A DNA stretch of 64,000 bases from Mycobacterium sp. HUMS_12744610 (GCF_041206865.1 NZ_JBGEDP010000001.1:1-64000), one strand, 5' to 3'. Positions 1-15,703 are shown, counted from the stretch's first letter. Made by a program: numbers and translations. Notes: generated by a model from the letters alone, not told the origin.

Positions 1-1374
1 CTCGTGCAGCCACTCACCATCGTCGAGGGCTTTGCTCTGTTGTCGGTGCCGAGCAGCTTCGTGCAAAACGAGATCGAACGTCATCTGCGCGCGCCCATCA
101 CCGACGCGTTGAGCCGCCGACTCGGACAACAGATCCAACTCGGGGTGCGCATCGCTCCGCCCCCCGACAGTCCCGACGACGGCGCCGTCGCACCGGCGGA
201 AAACCTGACCTACGACGCCGAACTGGACGTCGCCGAGATCGACGAGGCCGACGAGAACGGCGACGTGCCCATCGGCACCGAGCACAGCTGGCCCAGCTAC
301 TTCTCCAAGCGCCCGCGCAACTCCGACCCAGCGGTCGCCGGCGGAACCAGCCTCAACCGCCGCTACACCTTCGACACGTTCGTCATCGGCGCCTCCAACC
401 GGTTCGCCCACGCGGCCGCCCTGGCGATCGCCGAGGCACCGGCACGCGCCTACAACCCCTTGTTCATCTGGGGCGAGTCCGGCCTGGGCAAGACCCACCT
501 GCTGCACGCCGCCGGTAACTACGCGCAGCGGCTGTTCCCCGGGATGCGCGTGAAGTACGTCTCCACCGAGGAATTCACCAACGACTTCATCAACTCGCTG
601 CGCGACGACCGCAAGGTCGCCTTCAAGCGCAGCTACCGCGACGTCGACGTGCTGCTGGTCGACGACATCCAGTTCATCGAGGGCAAGGAAGGTATCCAGG
701 AGGAGTTCTTCCATACCTTCAACACGTTGCACAACGCGAACAAGCAGATCGTCATCTCCTCCGACCGGCCGCCCAAACAGCTCGCGACCCTCGAAGATCG
801 GTTGCGGACCCGCTTCGAGTGGGGTCTGATCACCGACGTCCAGCCGCCCGAACTCGAGACCCGTATCGCCATCCTGCGCAAGAAGGCGCAGATGGAACGG
901 CTTGCGGTGCCCGACGACGTCCTCGAGTTGATCGCCAGCAGCATCGAACGCAACATCCGCGAACTCGAGGGCGCCCTGATCCGGGTGACCGCGTTCGCCT
1001 CCCTGAACAAGGCCCCTATCGACAAGGCGCTGGCCGAGATCGTGCTACGCGATCTGATCGCCGACGCAAGCACCATGCAGATCAGCGCGGCGACGATCAT
1101 GGCCGCCACGGCCGAATACTTCGACACCACCGTCGAGGAGTTACGCGGCCCGGGCAAGACCCGCGCGCTGGCTCAGTCCCGCCAGATCGCGATGTACCTG
1201 TGCCGCGAGCTCACCGACCTCTCCCTGCCCAAGATCGGCCAGGCATTCGGGCGCGACCACACCACCGTGATGTACGCCCAACGCAAGATCCTGTCCGAGA
1301 TGGCCGAGCGGCGTGAGGTGTTCGATCATGTCAAGGAGCTCACCACGCGGATTCGGCAGCGGTCCAAGCGCTGA
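1..1374 (+). CDS. dnaA: Chromosomal replication initiator DnaA (5' end missing)
   Basis: DnaA binds DnaA boxes at oriC, opens the duplex and recruits the replicative helicase. The reading frame is open from base 1 and the first residues ([10 protein letters not shown]) correspond to about residue 50 of mycobacterial DnaA, so the N-terminal part lies upstream of the window; the GTG at base 4 is an internal valine, not a start. Visible are the end of domain I, a variable acidic linker (domain II), the AAA+ domain with Walker A GESGLGKT and Walker [11 protein letters not shown], the arginine-finger region, and the C-terminal DNA-binding domain with [10 protein letters not shown], the DnaA signature that contacts the box. 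It ends in RQRSKR as in other mycobacteria. It is followed directly by oriC. Confidence 0.98.
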   Translation, partial: LVQPLTIVEGFALLSVPSSFVQNEIERHLRAPITDALSRRLGQQIQLGVRIAPPPDSPDDGAVAPAENLTYDAELDVAEIDEADENGDVPIGTEHSWPSYFSKRPRNSDPAVAGGTSLNRRYTFDTFVIGASNRFAHAAALAIAEAPARAYNPLFIWGESGLGKTHLLHAAGNYAQRLFPGMRVKYVSTEEFTNDFINSLRDDRKVAFKRSYRDVDVLLVDDIQFIEGKEGIQEEFFHTFNTLHNANKQIVISSDRPPKQLATLEDRLRTRFEWGLITDVQPPELETRIAILRKKAQMERLAVPDDVLELIASSIERNIRELEGALIRVTAFASLNKAPIDKALAEIVLRDLIADASTMQISAATIMAATAEYFDTTVEELRGPGKTRALAQSRQIAMYLCRELTDLSLPKIGQAFGRDHTTVMYAQRKILSEMAERREVFDHVKELTTRIRQRSKR

Positions 1375-1889
1375 CCGCGCCTCTTTTCTTCAAAAAAACT
1401 TCTCACTCCCCTGTCACAGCAGTCACACCGGTGTGTTGTGCGCAGGCATGTGCACAACACTGCCGAACAAGCGATCGCTGATCACACTCCAGTGCACACC
1501 CGGCGCTCTTCCCCACCCGCTCACCAGGCAACGCACAGCCGCCGAGCGTGTCGTCCACAGCCCGATGAGTCCCCAAGCTGCGCCTAACCCCTTTTGTCCC
1601 CAGCATGCACAGCCCTTAATACTGGTACTGAGATATCTTCGGTCTTCCTTCTTTGAAAACCGGCCCTGGGGACGCTCGAATCACACAGCCCCGCACCGCG
1701 GAGGACCCGACGCCTTGTCGGGCCCTGCGATTAGCTTTCAAGATGGCCCCGGACGATCTACGGTTGTTCTTCGGCTGCCGTTGCGGTCGTCGTGGCTCGC
1801 TCTGTGCCATCGACGTCCGTCGCGGGAACCCACGCTAGCGGGAGGGCTGGCCCGGGGATTTGGATACTTGGCAGGTGAAGGGACGCTTT
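1375..1889. other. oriC: oriC: dnaA-dnaN intergenic replication origin
   Basis: This 515-bp gene-free stretch between dnaA and dnaN is where mycobacterial oriC lies. DnaA-box-like 9-mers of the type TT(G/C)TCCACA can be seen on both strands: TTGTGCGCA (1436-1444), TGTGCACAA (1449-1457, reverse complement TTGTGCACA), AGTGCACAC (1491-1499), TCGTCCACA (1551-1559) and TTGTCCCCA (1594-1602). A relatively AT-rich run at about 1613-1660 (TTAATACTGGTACTGAGATA onward) is the best candidate for the unwinding element. The 3' part, near 1860-1889, holds the dnaN leader. Box calls are by eye against the consensus; location is established for the genus. Confidence 0.9.
1436..1457. promoter_or_regulatory. 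Pair of closely spaced DnaA boxes in opposite orientation
   Basis: TTGTGCGCA at 1436-1444 (plus) and TTGTGCACA read on the minus strand at 1449-1457 lie four bases apart, head to head. They are the strongest box matches in the origin and would suit cooperative DnaA binding. Confidence 0.6.
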
Positions 1890-3089
1890 ATGGACGTGGC
1901 GACGACAACTGCGGGCGTCACCGACCTGAAGTTTCGGTTGGTGCGGGAGTCTTTCGCCGATGCGGTGTCGTGGGTGGCGAAGAATCTGCCGTCCAGGCCG
2001 GCGGTGCCGGTCCTTTCCGGGATCTTGTTGTCTGGCTCCGACGACGGCCTGACCATTTCCGGGTTCGACTACGAGGTTTCCGCGGAAGCGCAAATCGCAG
2101 CCGAAATCGCTTCTCCGGGAAGTGTTTTGGTGTCGGGACGGTTGTTGTCTGACATCACGCGGGCGTTGCCCGACAAGCCCATCGATTTCTACGTCGACGG
2201 CAATCGTGTGGCATTGACCTGCGGGAACGCCCGGTTCTCGCTGCCGACGATGGCGGTCGAGGATTACCCGACGCTGCCCGACCTGCCGGAGGACACCGGC
2301 ACCTTGCCGGCGGATTTGTTCGCCGAGGCGATCGGACAGGTCGCCATCGCCGCGGGTCGGGATGACACTTTGCCGATGCTGACCGGCATCCGCGTCGAAA
2401 TCTCGGGCGACAAGGTAGTTCTGGCGGCCACCGACAGGTTCCGGCTGGCGGTGCGGGAATTGACCTGGTCGGCGTTGTCCCCCGACGTCGAGGCGGCGGT
2501 GTTGGTACCGGCCAAGACGCTGGCCGAGGTGGCGAAGACCGGCACCAACGGATCCGAGGTGCGGCTCTCGCTGGGCGCCGGTGCCGGGGTCGGCAAGGAA
2601 GGCCTGCTCGGTATCAGCGGGAACGGCAAACGCAGCACCACCCGGCTGCTGGATGCCGAATTCCCCAAGTTCCGCCAGCTGTTGCCGGCTGAGCACACCG
2701 CGGTGGCCACCATGAACGTGGCCGAACTGACCGAGGCGATCAAGCTGGTTGCGCTGGTGGCGGACCGTGGGGCGCAGGTCCGAATGGAATTCGCCGACGG
2801 CATGCTGCGGCTGTCGGCGGGCGCCGACGATGTCGGGCGCGCCGAGGAGGACCTGCAGGTGGATTTCGCCGGCGAGCCGTTGACGATCGCGTTCAACCCG
2901 ACGTATCTGACCGACGGGCTCCGTTCGGTCGATTCCGAGCGGGTGTCGTTCGGCTTCACGACGCCGGGCAAACCGGCGCTGCTGCGGCCGGCGTCCGCCG
3001 ACGACAGCCACCAGACCGGCCCCGGCCCGTTCGTCGCCCCGCCGACCGATTACGTCTACCTGCTCATGCCGGTTCGGTTGCCCGGTTAG
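1890..3089 (+). CDS. dnaN: DNA polymerase III beta subunit (sliding clamp)
   Basis: Ring-shaped processivity clamp that tethers DNA polymerase III and other clamp-binding proteins to DNA. The 399-aa product starts [17 protein letters not shown] and shows the clamp landmarks ending each domain, including the conserved [18 protein letters not shown] C-terminus that forms part of the protein-binding cleft; length agrees with about 400 aa in relatives. The ATG at 1890 was chosen over an in-frame TTG at 1860 because it aligns with the N-terminus of mycobacterial DnaN and is preceded by AAGGGA (1878-1883) at a suitable distance. recF begins on the base after its stop, so the two are translationally coupled. 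Confidence 0.97.
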   Translation: MDVATTTAGVTDLKFRLVRESFADAVSWVAKNLPSRPAVPVLSGILLSGSDDGLTISGFDYEVSAEAQIAAEIASPGSVLVSGRLLSDITRALPDKPIDFYVDGNRVALTCGNARFSLPTMAVEDYPTLPDLPEDTGTLPADLFAEAIGQVAIAAGRDDTLPMLTGIRVEISGDKVVLAATDRFRLAVRELTWSALSPDVEAAVLVPAKTLAEVAKTGTNGSEVRLSLGAGAGVGKEGLLGISGNGKRSTTRLLDAEFPKFRQLLPAEHTAVATMNVAELTEAIKLVALVADRGAQVRMEFADGMLRLSAGADDVGRAEEDLQVDFAGEPLTIAFNPTYLTDGLRSVDSERVSFGFTTPGKPALLRPASADDSHQTGPGPFVAPPTDYVYLLMPVRLPG

Positions 3090-4238
3090 GTGTACGTCCG
3101 CCATTTGGGACTGCGTGATTTCCGGTCCTGGGCGCAGGCCGACCTCGAACTGGGACCGGGCCGCACGGTGTTCGTCGGTCCGAATGGCTTCGGGAAGACG
3201 AACCTCATTGAGGCGCTGTGGTATTCGACCACGTTGGGTTCGCACCGGGTGAGCACCGCCGCGCCGTTGATCCGGGCGGGTGCCGACCGGGCCGTGATCT
3301 CGACGATCGTCGTCAACGAAGGCCGGGAATGTGCCGTCGATCTGGAGATCGCGGCGGGGCGCGCCAACAAGGCGCGACTGAACCGCTCGCCGATTCGCGG
3401 CACGCGCGAGGTGGTCGGGGTGTTGCGGGCGGTGCTGTTCGCCCCGGAGGATCTGGCGCTGGTACGCGGCGACCCGGCCGACCGGCGGCGTTACCTCGAT
3501 GATCTGGCGACCGTGCGCCGGCCCAGGATCGCCGCGGTGCGTGCCGACTACGACAGGGTGCTGCGCCAACGTACGGCGTTGTTGAAATCCCTTGGCGCAG
3601 GAAGGCATCGGCGGGACCAGAGCGCAGTGGAAACCCTCGACGTGTGGGATGTCCGGTTGGCCGAGCACGGTGCCGAATTAATGTCCACCCGTATCGATCT
3701 CATCGAGCAGCTGGCGCCCGAGGTCGAAAAGGCCTACCAGCTACTGGCGCCCGGGTCACGCCCGGCTTCGATCGTCTACCGCCCGAGCCTGGGCGGGGAC
3801 TGGGCGGGCGGGGTCGAACGCGAGGACCTCGAGGGGGCGCTGTTGTCGGCGTTGTCGGCGCGACGTGATGCGGAACTGGAGCGCGGGATGTGCCTGGTCG
3901 GGCCGCACCGAGACGATCTCGAGTTGCGGCTCGGCGAGCAGCCCGCGAAAGGCTTTGCCAGCCACGGCGAGTCGTGGTCGTTTGCGGTGGCGCTGCGGTT
4001 GGCCGCATACGAGTTGTTGCGGGCCGACGGCGGAGAGCCGGTGTTGTTGCTCGACGATGTCTTCGCCGAACTGGACACCACCCGGCGCCGCGCCCTGGCC
4101 GGGGTCGCCGAATCGGCCGAACAGGTTCTGGTGACCGCGGCGGTGCTGGAAGACATCCCGGCGGACTGGAATGCTAAACGGGTGCACATCGAGTTGCGTG
4201 ACGAAGAGTCCGGGCCCGTGTCGGTGGTACGGCCGTGA
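3090..4238 (+). CDS. recF: DNA replication/repair protein RecF
   Basis: SMC-like ATPase that loads RecA at single-strand gaps with RecO and RecR. The 382-aa protein has the N-terminal RecF sequence [13 protein letters not shown], Walker [10 protein letters not shown] (about residue 30), the family signature [16 protein letters not shown], an ABC-type [11 protein letters not shown] and Walker [15 protein letters not shown] near the C-terminus. The GTG start directly follows the dnaN stop and the 3' end overlaps the next gene by four bases (GTGA), so dnaN-recF-DUF721 reads as one operon. A stretch around residue 235 is shorter than in M. tuberculosis RecF, a normal variable region. Confidence 0.97.
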   Translation: MYVRHLGLRDFRSWAQADLELGPGRTVFVGPNGFGKTNLIEALWYSTTLGSHRVSTAAPLIRAGADRAVISTIVVNEGRECAVDLEIAAGRANKARLNRSPIRGTREVVGVLRAVLFAPEDLALVRGDPADRRRYLDDLATVRRPRIAAVRADYDRVLRQRTALLKSLGAGRHRRDQSAVETLDVWDVRLAEHGAELMSTRIDLIEQLAPEVEKAYQLLAPGSRPASIVYRPSLGGDWAGGVEREDLEGALLSALSARRDAELERGMCLVGPHRDDLELRLGEQPAKGFASHGESWSFAVALRLAAYELLRADGGEPVLLLDDVFAELDTTRRRALAGVAESAEQVLVTAAVLEDIPADWNAKRVHIELRDEESGPVSVVRP

Positions 4239-4765
4239 CCGGTGACGACGACGGGTTGACCGGTATCGACCTGGTGCGCCGCACGCTCGAGGAGGCGCGC
4301 GCGGCCGCGCGCGCCCAGGGCAAGGATGCCGGACGCGGCCGGGCGATCCCACCGAGCTCGCGCCGGGTCGCCGGCCGGCGGCGAAGCTGGTCGGGGCCGG
4401 GCCCCGACGGCCGGGATCCTCAACCGCTGGGCCGGTTGGCGCGCGACCTGGCGAAAAAGCGTGGTTGGTCGGCCCAGGTGGCGGAAGGCACCGTCCTGGG
4501 CCACTGGTCGTCGATGGTGGGCCAGCAGATCGCCGACCACGCCACACCCGTCTCCCTCAGCGAGGGGGTGCTGAGCGTGGCGGCCGAATCCACCGCCTGG
4601 GCGACCCAGCTGCGCATGATCCAGGCGCAACTGCTGGCCAAGATCGCGGCAGCGGTCGGTAATGGCGTGGTGACGTCCCTCAAGATCACCGGGCCGGTCG
4701 CCCCGTCGTGGCGCAAGGGCCCGCGCCACATCGCGGGCCGGGGACCCCGCGACACCTACGGATAG
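4235..4765 (+). CDS. DUF721 family protein (Rv0004-like)
   Basis: A 176-aa basic protein of the DUF721/DciA family, which in many bacteria takes part in loading or retaining the replicative helicase; that role is known for the family and is inferred here. The conserved core runs from about residue 75 ([19 protein letters not shown]) through a KH-like region with [21 protein letters not shown], and the tail RGPRDTYG is as in M. tuberculosis Rv0004. The first 60 residues are low-complexity, Arg/Ala rich. The GTG start overlaps the recF stop, placing it in the replication operon. Confidence 0.92.
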   Translation: MTGDDDGLTGIDLVRRTLEEARAAARAQGKDAGRGRAIPPSSRRVAGRRRSWSGPGPDGRDPQPLGRLARDLAKKRGWSAQVAEGTVLGHWSSMVGQQIADHATPVSLSEGVLSVAAESTAWATQLRMIQAQLLAKIAAAVGNGVVTSLKITGPVAPSWRKGPRHIAGRGPRDTYG

Positions 4766-4998
4766 GTCGCGGCGGAGCGTCGGCGGCGGCCGCCTCAAAT
4801 CCGCCAGGACGAAACGGACCCGGGTGATGCACGTCAGGACGCGACCCAAATGAAGAAATTGAGCACACGGCGCGGTCAGGTGGGCAGAAACGCGCCTAGA
4901 AAATCGGTCCTGACGGCCCCTCACGGTAGACTTGACGGGATGCGACCGCTGCGGTGACTGAACCGCTCGCATGAAACCCCGAGGAGAGCATTCCGACC
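4766..4998 (+). promoter_or_regulatory. gyrB leader/promoter region
   Basis: This 233-bp gap separates the recF operon from gyrB-gyrA and must carry the gyrase promoter. A TAGACT hexamer at 4927-4932 fits the mycobacterial -10 pattern (TANNNT). GAGGAGAG at 4981-4988, ten bases before the GTG, is the ribosome binding site. No open frame in the gap looks coding. The exact transcription start is inferred. Confidence 0.45.
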
Positions 4999-7031
<2,033 letters not shown>

Positions 7032-7064
7032 CCGCTCAGACGCGCCAATGCCAAAGAGGAATAG

Positions 7065-10853
<3,789 letters not shown>

Positions 10854-10904
10854 CGGGTAACGATCCGGGCGGGCGTTGCCTCGGGAAAGTCGCTGGCAAC
10901 TAGA

Positions 10905-10999
10905 CTCAGGCCGGTGACGATGCGGGCCGCTGTGGGGCCCGCGGAGGAGTCGGGCAATTAAGCTCAGGCCGGTGACGATGCGGGCCGCTGTGGGGCCCG
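10905..10999. repeat. Two direct copies of a 37-bp hairpin-forming repeat after gyrA
   Basis: Identical 37-bp units starting CTCAGGCCGGTGACGATGCG lie at 10905-10941 and 10963-10999, period 58. Similarity extends a few bases upstream of each copy. Each unit contains GGGCC-GCTGTGG-GGCCC, which can fold into a short GC hairpin without a T tract. The 214-bp gyrA to DUF3566-gene gap otherwise holds no visible gene. Confidence 0.85.
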
Positions 11000-11067
11000 G
11001 ACGCGATGCGACTGCCGGCGCCTGGGTAGGCCCAGGTCGGACCGGGTAGGGAACGTTAGGAGTCGGG

Positions 11068-11949
11068 GTGACCTCACCGAGCGAGCCGGGCGCCCCCAAC
11101 AAGGGTGACGGCCTTAATGGGGATGGTTCGGCCGAGCGGGGCGGCGCGCACCACGCGACGCCCGCCGCGGGTGGCCGGGGCCAGGACGCCACCGACGCAC
11201 CGCCCTGGCAGCGCGGCGCGTCCAGGGCCGCCCAGTCGCCGCACCGTCAGAGCGAAGCACACGGCGAGCCGCGGGGGTCGGGCGCGCCGGGCGGTGCCGA
11301 CGCCCGGCCGAACCGGTTCGTTTCCGGTATTCCCGGGGCCGGCGCCGCCGGGCCCATCAGGAACCCCACGCAGGAGATCGACGCCGTGTCGGCGCGCGGC
11401 GAGGGCTCGCCGGCCGAGGCATACGCCAGCGAGCTGCCCGACCTGTCGGGCCCGGTGCCGCGTCCCCCGCAGCGCAAGGCGACACCGCCCGAGCGCGGCG
11501 CGGAGGCGTCAAAAGGGCCCGGATCGGGTCGTCCGGAGGGCCGGGGGCCGCGCGAGGACCGCGTGCAGATGTCGCGGCGGCCGCGGGGGCCGGTCCGGGC
11601 GAGCATGCAGATCCGCCGGATCGATCCGTGGAGCACGCTGAAGGTGTCGCTGCTGCTGTCGGTGGCGCTGTTCTTCGTCTGGATGATCGCGGTGGCGTTC
11701 CTGTACCTCGTGCTCGGCGGCATGGGTGTGTGGGCCAAGCTGAACAGCAACGTCGGCGATCTGCTCAACAACACCAGCGGCAGCAGCGGCGAACTGGTGT
11801 CCAGCGGCACCATCTTCGGCGGCGCCATCCTGATCGGCCTGGTCAACATCGTCCTGCTGACGGCGATGGCGACGATCGCGGCGTTCGTCTACAACCTGAC
11901 CACGGATCTGATCGGGGGCATCGAGGTGACCCTGGCGGACCGCGACTAG
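11068..11949 (+). CDS. DUF3566 membrane protein (Rv0007-like)
   Basis: A 293-aa protein with two parts. Residues 1 to about 175 are Pro/Gly/Ala/Arg rich, without predicted fold and probably disordered in the cytoplasm. From [18 protein letters not shown] onward is the DUF3566 domain with two transmembrane helices (about residues 190-215 and 250-280) and a short charged C-terminus. This is the standard neighbour downstream of gyrA in mycobacteria. Family function is unknown. The GTG start follows GTTAGGAGTCGGG, giving an AGGAG site. Confidence 0.9.
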   Translation: MTSPSEPGAPNKGDGLNGDGSAERGGAHHATPAAGGRGQDATDAPPWQRGASRAAQSPHRQSEAHGEPRGSGAPGGADARPNRFVSGIPGAGAAGPIRNPTQEIDAVSARGEGSPAEAYASELPDLSGPVPRPPQRKATPPERGAEASKGPGSGRPEGRGPREDRVQMSRRPRGPVRASMQIRRIDPWSTLKVSLLLSVALFFVWMIAVAFLYLVLGGMGVWAKLNSNVGDLLNNTSGSSGELVSSGTIFGGAILIGLVNIVLLTAMATIAAFVYNLTTDLIGGIEVTLADRD

Positions 11950-12019
11950 CGTGGATGCCAGCGTTTTGGGGGTAGGGCGGCGATTGCGGTAATCTCGTCG
12001 CTCGGCCGTACGCGAGTGC

Positions 12020-12093
12020 GGGCCTATAGCTCAGGCGGTTAGAGCGCTTCGCTGATAACGAAGAGGTCGGAGGTTCGAGTCCTCCTAGGCCCA
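12020..12093 (+). tRNA. ileT: tRNA-Ile (GAU)
   Basis: A 74-nt cloverleaf: acceptor GGGCCTA pairs with TAGGCCC (12086-12092), discriminator A at 12093, D arm AGCTCAGGCGGTTAGAGC, anticodon GAT at 12054-12056, T arm GGAGGTTCGAGTCCTCC. CCA is not encoded. Same position as ileT of M. tuberculosis. Confidence 0.97.
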
Positions 12094-12098
12094 CAACC

Positions 12099-12248
12099 AT
12101 GGGTCCGTTGAGACGCTACGTGAGACTGGCATTGCCGCTGGTACTGCTTGCCGCGGTCGCGGCGGTGATGCGGTCGCGACGTGAGGTCGAGGTCTGGCAC
12201 ATGGCGGTCGCCGATACTCCCGAACCCGGCAACGGTCAGGGGCCTTAG
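12099..12248 (+). CDS. Possible 49-aa single-pass membrane peptide between the two tRNA genes
   Basis: An ATG frame five bases after tRNA-Ile encodes MGPLRRYVRLALPLVLLAAV and continues to 49 codons. It has a positively charged N-terminus, one hydrophobic helix (residues 9-23), then a basic RSRREVEVW stretch and an acidic Pro/Gly tail. Its TAG stop lies inside the first ten bases of tRNA-Ala, so translation and tRNA processing would compete on one transcript. The tRNA spacing is similar in M. tuberculosis as I recall. No ribosome site is obvious and function is unknown; it could be chance. Confidence 0.4.
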   Translation: MGPLRRYVRLALPLVLLAAVAAVMRSRREVEVWHMAVADTPEPGNGQGP

Positions 12249-12311
12249 CTCAGTTGGTAGAGCACCGCCTTTGCAAGGCGGGTGTCAGGGGTTCGATTCC
12301 CCTAGGCTCCA
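12239..12311 (+). tRNA. alaT: tRNA-Ala (UGC)
   Basis: A 73-nt cloverleaf: acceptor GGGGCCT (12239-12245) pairs with AGGCTCC (12304-12310), discriminator A at 12311, D arm AGCTCAGTTGGTAGAGC, anticodon TGC at 12272-12274 in the loop TTTGCAA, T arm AGGGGTTCGATTCCCCT. CCA is not encoded. Confidence 0.97.
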
Positions 12312-12351
12312 CAAGCACGTCGGGTCGGCCCAGGCGGTCAAGCAATCGAGC

Positions 12352-14403
12352 CTAGAACAACGTTGGATCGGCCAGGATGACGGTGGGCGACACATCGCCT
12401 ATCCGTGTCATCACCATGGGTGTCCGGTACACCGCGCCTTGAACGCCGCACTCGTTGGTGAAGGTGTTCTCGGTCAAGAAGCCGCGCAGCGTGCCGTCAG
12501 GCTGGGGCTTCAACGACCAGCTACTTGTTTCAGCGCCGGTGGCGGTCAGGCTTTCTCCGGGGCAGAACGTCGACTTGATATACGGCGCGTTCCGCCAGTG
12601 ACCGTCGCCGAAATGGAGAACTTCCGCCGCGTCACCCACGGCCTCCCGGTGGTACTGGTCCAGCATGGCGCCCGTCGCAACGCATCCCGCTGATGTGCAC
12701 GAGGACCGAAAGGCCCAGAAGTACGCGGTATCGGTGATGGTGCCGGTTATCGGGGCGCCGTTGACCGTCTGGTGGGCATAGTCATAGTCCACGCGATAGG
12801 TGCCCTCGAGCACCGGACCGGGAACGGCCGGAGCCGGGCCGCTGTTCGGCGGGACGGAAACCGTCGCTGGGTCGGCCACTGTGACACCGGGCGGCACGTC
12901 GCCCGTCCGCGTGGCCACAAAAGGGGTCTGGAAGACATCCCCCCGATTGCCGCATTGGTTGGTGAGCACGGTGTCGGTCGATACGCCGCGCAGTGTGCCG
13001 TCGGGTCGGGGCTCCCACGTCCAGGCGATCACTTCGGTGTCTGTGCCTGCGACGACGCTTTTTCCGTCAGTTCCGAGGCAACGCTGGTATGGCCGTTGGC
13101 TGTGCCGGGGTGTGCGGTCCTGCCAACGATTGCCGGTGAACCGGACAATGTCTGTATCGGCTGGTGTGCTCGGCACTCGGTGATCGTTGGCGTCGAGCTT
13201 GGTCCCGGTGGCGATGCACCTGGCGGGTGTACACGACGAACGAAACGCCCACCAAGCGGTGTTTTCTCGGTTGTTGGCCTCGGGTGGAGCGTTGGGCGCG
13301 CCGTTGACCGTGGTCTTCGCGAGGTTGTAGTCCAGGCGATAGGTGCCGTCGAGCACGGCAGCGGCGGCCGGCGCGGCGGAGGTTGGCTTGGAGGCGGTGT
13401 GGTTCGTCTCGATCATGTATCCAATGACGCCGGTGGCGACGGATGTCGCCACCGCTATGGCTGCGCCGATGAGGATTGCCGGGCGCCCGCGCGTGTCCTT
13501 CGGCGCGGCCGGCGGTGGCTTGGTGGGCGATCGAGGGGCGGACCCGTAGGCCGGTCCGCCGACGGCGACGCTGGCCCGCGCACCGAGCGCGTTGGCGAAC
13601 TTGCGGCACCGCTTGAACCGGTCGGCGGGATCCTTGGCCAAAGCCTTCGACAGGACGGGATCGAAGGACGCCAATTCCGGGCGCCTATCGCTCAGCTTGG
13701 GTGGTGCTGCATTGAGGTGCTGGCTGATGACGGCCACCGGGGAATGCTGATACGGGGGTCCACCCGTCAACAGGTGAAACGCGTTGGCCGCCAATGCGTA
13801 CTGGTCGGCGCGCCCGTCGATGTCCGCGCCCGTCAACTGTTCGGGCGCGGCGTAGGCGACCGTTCCAACGGTCATGTTGGTGGCGGTCAGGCCGCTGACG
13901 TCGCCGAGCTGCCGGGGGACCCCGAAGTCCGCCAACAGGATCCGGCGTTCGCCGGCATGCGGCGCAGTGAGCAGGATGTTGGCCGGTCTGACGCCGCGAT
14001 GCAGCAGACCCCGACGATGGGCGTAATCGAGGCCGGCGGCCACCGCGGTGACGATCGCGCAGACTTCACCAACCGGCATCCCGGCCGGGTAGTGGTCCCT
14101 TATCAGCCGCCCGGCGTCGGTGCCCTCGACATAGTCCATCGCGATCCACAGTCGGCCCTCGTACTCGCCGCGATCGTGCACTCGGACGATGTTCGGGTGC
14201 GACAGGGTGGCGGCGAGGGCGGCTTCCCGGTGAAACCTGTCCCGGAATTCGGGGTCCGCTGTCATCGCCCGGGGAAGGATCTTCAAGGCGGCGCGATGAG
14301 GCAGCCGGGGGTGTTGAGCGAGGTAGACCGCGCCCATTCCGCCAAAACCGATTTGGCGCACGATGGTGTATCCGGCAAAAGTGGTGCCGCTCGCCAACGG
14401 CAT
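12352..14403 (-). CDS. Receptor Ser/Thr protein kinase homologue with degenerate catalytic loop
   Basis: A 683-aa membrane protein: N-terminal Hanks-type kinase domain (1-280), transmembrane helix (about 308-331), then two homologous extracytoplasmic modules (350-511 and 531-683). P-loop GFGGMG (19-24), Lys41, Glu60 and the DFG motif (159-161) are present, but the catalytic loop reads [10 protein letters not shown]: the HRD aspartate is Gly137 and the usual Lys is Arg139. Loss of that aspartate normally abolishes phosphotransfer, so it may be a pseudokinase. Each module opens V-L-(D/E)-G-T-Y-R and has a conserved WAFRSSCT....C pair plus two more cysteines, consistent with disulfide-bonded sensors found on other mycobacterial kinases. 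It lies convergent with tRNA-Ala and has no counterpart here in M. tuberculosis. Confidence 0.88.
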   Translation of the reverse strand: MPLASGTTFAGYTIVRQIGFGGMGAVYLAQHPRLPHRAALKILPRAMTADPEFRDRFHREAALAATLSHPNIVRVHDRGEYEGRLWIAMDYVEGTDAGRLIRDHYPAGMPVGEVCAIVTAVAAGLDYAHRRGLLHRGVRPANILLTAPHAGERRILLADFGVPRQLGDVSGLTATNMTVGTVAYAAPEQLTGADIDGRADQYALAANAFHLLTGGPPYQHSPVAVISQHLNAAPPKLSDRRPELASFDPVLSKALAKDPADRFKRCRKFANALGARASVAVGGPAYGSAPRSPTKPPPAAPKDTRGRPAILIGAAIAVATSVATGVIGYMIETNHTASKPTSAAPAAAAVLDGTYRLDYNLAKTTVNGAPNAPPEANNRENTAWWAFRSSCTPARCIATGTKLDANDHRVPSTPADTDIVRFTGNRWQDRTPRHSQRPYQRCLGTDGKSVVAGTDTEVIAWTWEPRPDGTLRGVSTDTVLTNQCGNRGDVFQTPFVATRTGDVPPGVTVADPATVSVPPNSGPAPAVPGPVLEGTYRVDYDYAHQTVNGAPITGTITDTAYFWAFRSSCTSAGCVATGAMLDQYHREAVGDAAEVLHFGDGHWRNAPYIKSTFCPGESLTATGAETSSWSLKPQPDGTLRGFLTENTFTNECGVQGAVYRTPMVMTRIGDVSPTVILADPTLF

Positions 14404-14523
14404 GCGGGCATACTATCGCCCCCGTCGCGGCGGTGAGCTGGTCCGGCTTGCCGGCCGGTGGCCGCGGACGCGCCCTAGTGCAGCCGGAAGGGTCTGCGGC
14501 TGGTCGCGGTGTCAGGCCGGTCG

Positions 14524-14961
14524 TCAAGGACGCGGTTGTATGTCGACGCTGGGCGGGCGCGGGGACGGTTCTTGAGGCCGCTGGCGCGTCGAACGCCGCA
14601 CGACGCTGAATGTCACCGCCCCGCCAGCCAGTACCGCCGCGGCGGCCCCCGCGATCAGCAAGGGCCTCTTGCTGCGCCGGCGTCGCGCCGCGCGCGCGTC
14701 GCGCAGCGCCTGCGGCAGATTGGTGACGACTTCCTGGGCGGCGGCCAGTTCGTGGCCGATCGTTTCCTGGGCGGCCGCCACGTCGTGGGCGAGCCGGCCC
14801 TCCCGGTAGCGGCGGCGCAGCCCGCGGGCGGAGGCCTGCGCGGCGTCGACGCCCAGTCCCACCACGCCTCGGGTGACGTACACCGGCCCCACCACCGAGT
14901 AGGCCAGTCCTCGGGCCAGCCGCTCCCGGGGGCTCAGCCAGGATTCCGCCTTCGCGTTCAT
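14524..14961 (-). CDS. cwsA: Cell wall synthesis protein CwsA (Rv0008c-like)
   Basis: A 145-aa membrane protein. CwsA in M. tuberculosis interacts with Wag31 and CrgA and helps peptidoglycan synthesis and cell shape. The sequence begins MNAKAESWLSPRERLARGLA, has a basic segment RSKRPLLIAGAAAAVLAGGA containing the single C-terminal transmembrane helix (about 97-117), and ends in a Pro/Arg tail. Start at 14961 is supported by GAAAGGCGG just upstream on the minus strand. crgA, its known partner, lies 1.4 kb downstream, so division and elongation functions cluster here. It is divergent from ppiA. Confidence 0.9.
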   Translation of the reverse strand: MNAKAESWLSPRERLARGLAYSVVGPVYVTRGVVGLGVDAAQASARGLRRRYREGRLAHDVAAAQETIGHELAAAQEVVTNLPQALRDARAARRRRSKRPLLIAGAAAAVLAGGAVTFSVVRRSTRQRPQEPSPRPPSVDIQPRP

Positions 14962-15117
14962 CTGCCGCCTTTCTGCGCCGGTCGTGACACCTGCTGTGGA
15001 AGTTAGCCCAGAGGTCGTCCGGGATCTCCACAGACTGCCACCAAAGAGGCGCCCGCGGGACCCTTGGCTGGGGATTGCGCGCCACGGTGGCACCGGCTGC
15101 GGCGAGGCCCGCGCGTG

Positions 15118-15666
15118 ATGGCAGACTTGGCAGCCGTGACCAACAGCCCCATTCAGACTGCCACTGCCACGCTGCACACCAACCGCGGCGACATCAAGGT
15201 CGCCCTGTTCGGGAACCACGCGCCCAAGACCGTCGCCAACTTCGTTGGTCTGGCGCAGGGCACCAAGGACTACTCGACCCAGAACGCGTCGGGTGGATCC
15301 TCGGGCCCGTTCTATGACGGCGCCGTGTTCCACCGGGTGATCCGGGGCTTCATGATCCAGGGTGGCGACCCGACGGGCACCGGCCGCGGCGGTCCGGGCT
15401 ATAAGTTCGCCGACGAGTTCCACCCCGAACTGCAGTTCGACAAGCCGTACCTGCTGGCGATGGCGAATGCGGGTCCGGGAACCAACGGTTCGCAGTTCTT
15501 CATCACCGTGGACCAGACCCCGCACCTTAACCGGCGCCACACGATCTTCGGCGAAGTCACCGACCCCGAGTCGCAGAAGGTCGTCGACGCGATCGCGACG
15601 ACGGCCACCGACGGCAATGACCGCCCGACCGAGGCCGTCGTCATCGAGTCGATCACCATCGCCTAG
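15118..15666 (+). CDS. ppiA: Cyclophilin-type peptidyl-prolyl cis-trans isomerase A
   Basis: A 182-aa cyclophilin that isomerises Xaa-Pro bonds. All family blocks are visible: [39 protein letters not shown] (catalytic Arg/Phe/Met/Gln region), [16 protein letters not shown] and HTIFGEV. No signal peptide, so cytosolic. The ATG at 15118 ([11 protein letters not shown]) is chosen over a frame beginning 54 bases upstream because it matches the N-terminus and 182-aa length of M. tuberculosis PpiA. Confidence 0.96.
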   Translation: MADLAAVTNSPIQTATATLHTNRGDIKVALFGNHAPKTVANFVGLAQGTKDYSTQNASGGSSGPFYDGAVFHRVIRGFMIQGGDPTGTGRGGPGYKFADEFHPELQFDKPYLLAMANAGPGTNGSQFFITVDQTPHLNRRHTIFGEVTDPESQKVVDAIATTATDGNDRPTEAVVIESITIA

Positions 15667-15703
15667 GGTCGCTTCCCGGCCCGCCGGGACGCTTGCGCTG
15701 CAC

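Noticed and set aside
4..1374. GTG at base 4 as the dnaA start
   Set aside because: The protein is homologous to mycobacterial DnaA from about residue 50; the frame is open to base 1, so the gene is cut by the window.
1860..1889. TTG at 1860 as dnaN start
   Set aside because: It adds ten residues absent from mycobacterial DnaN; the ATG at 1890 has a ribosome site and matching N-terminus.
1758..3668. 636-codon minus-strand frame across dnaN and recF
   Set aside because: It is antisense to two certain genes, has no family features and reflects high third-position GC.
10854..11067. Small gene between gyrA and the DUF3566 gene
   Set aside because: The frames there consist of the translated 37-bp repeat and have no start with a ribosome site.
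15064..15117. Upstream start for ppiA
   Set aside because: The extra 18 residues are not protein-like and relatives start at MAD, 182 aa long.
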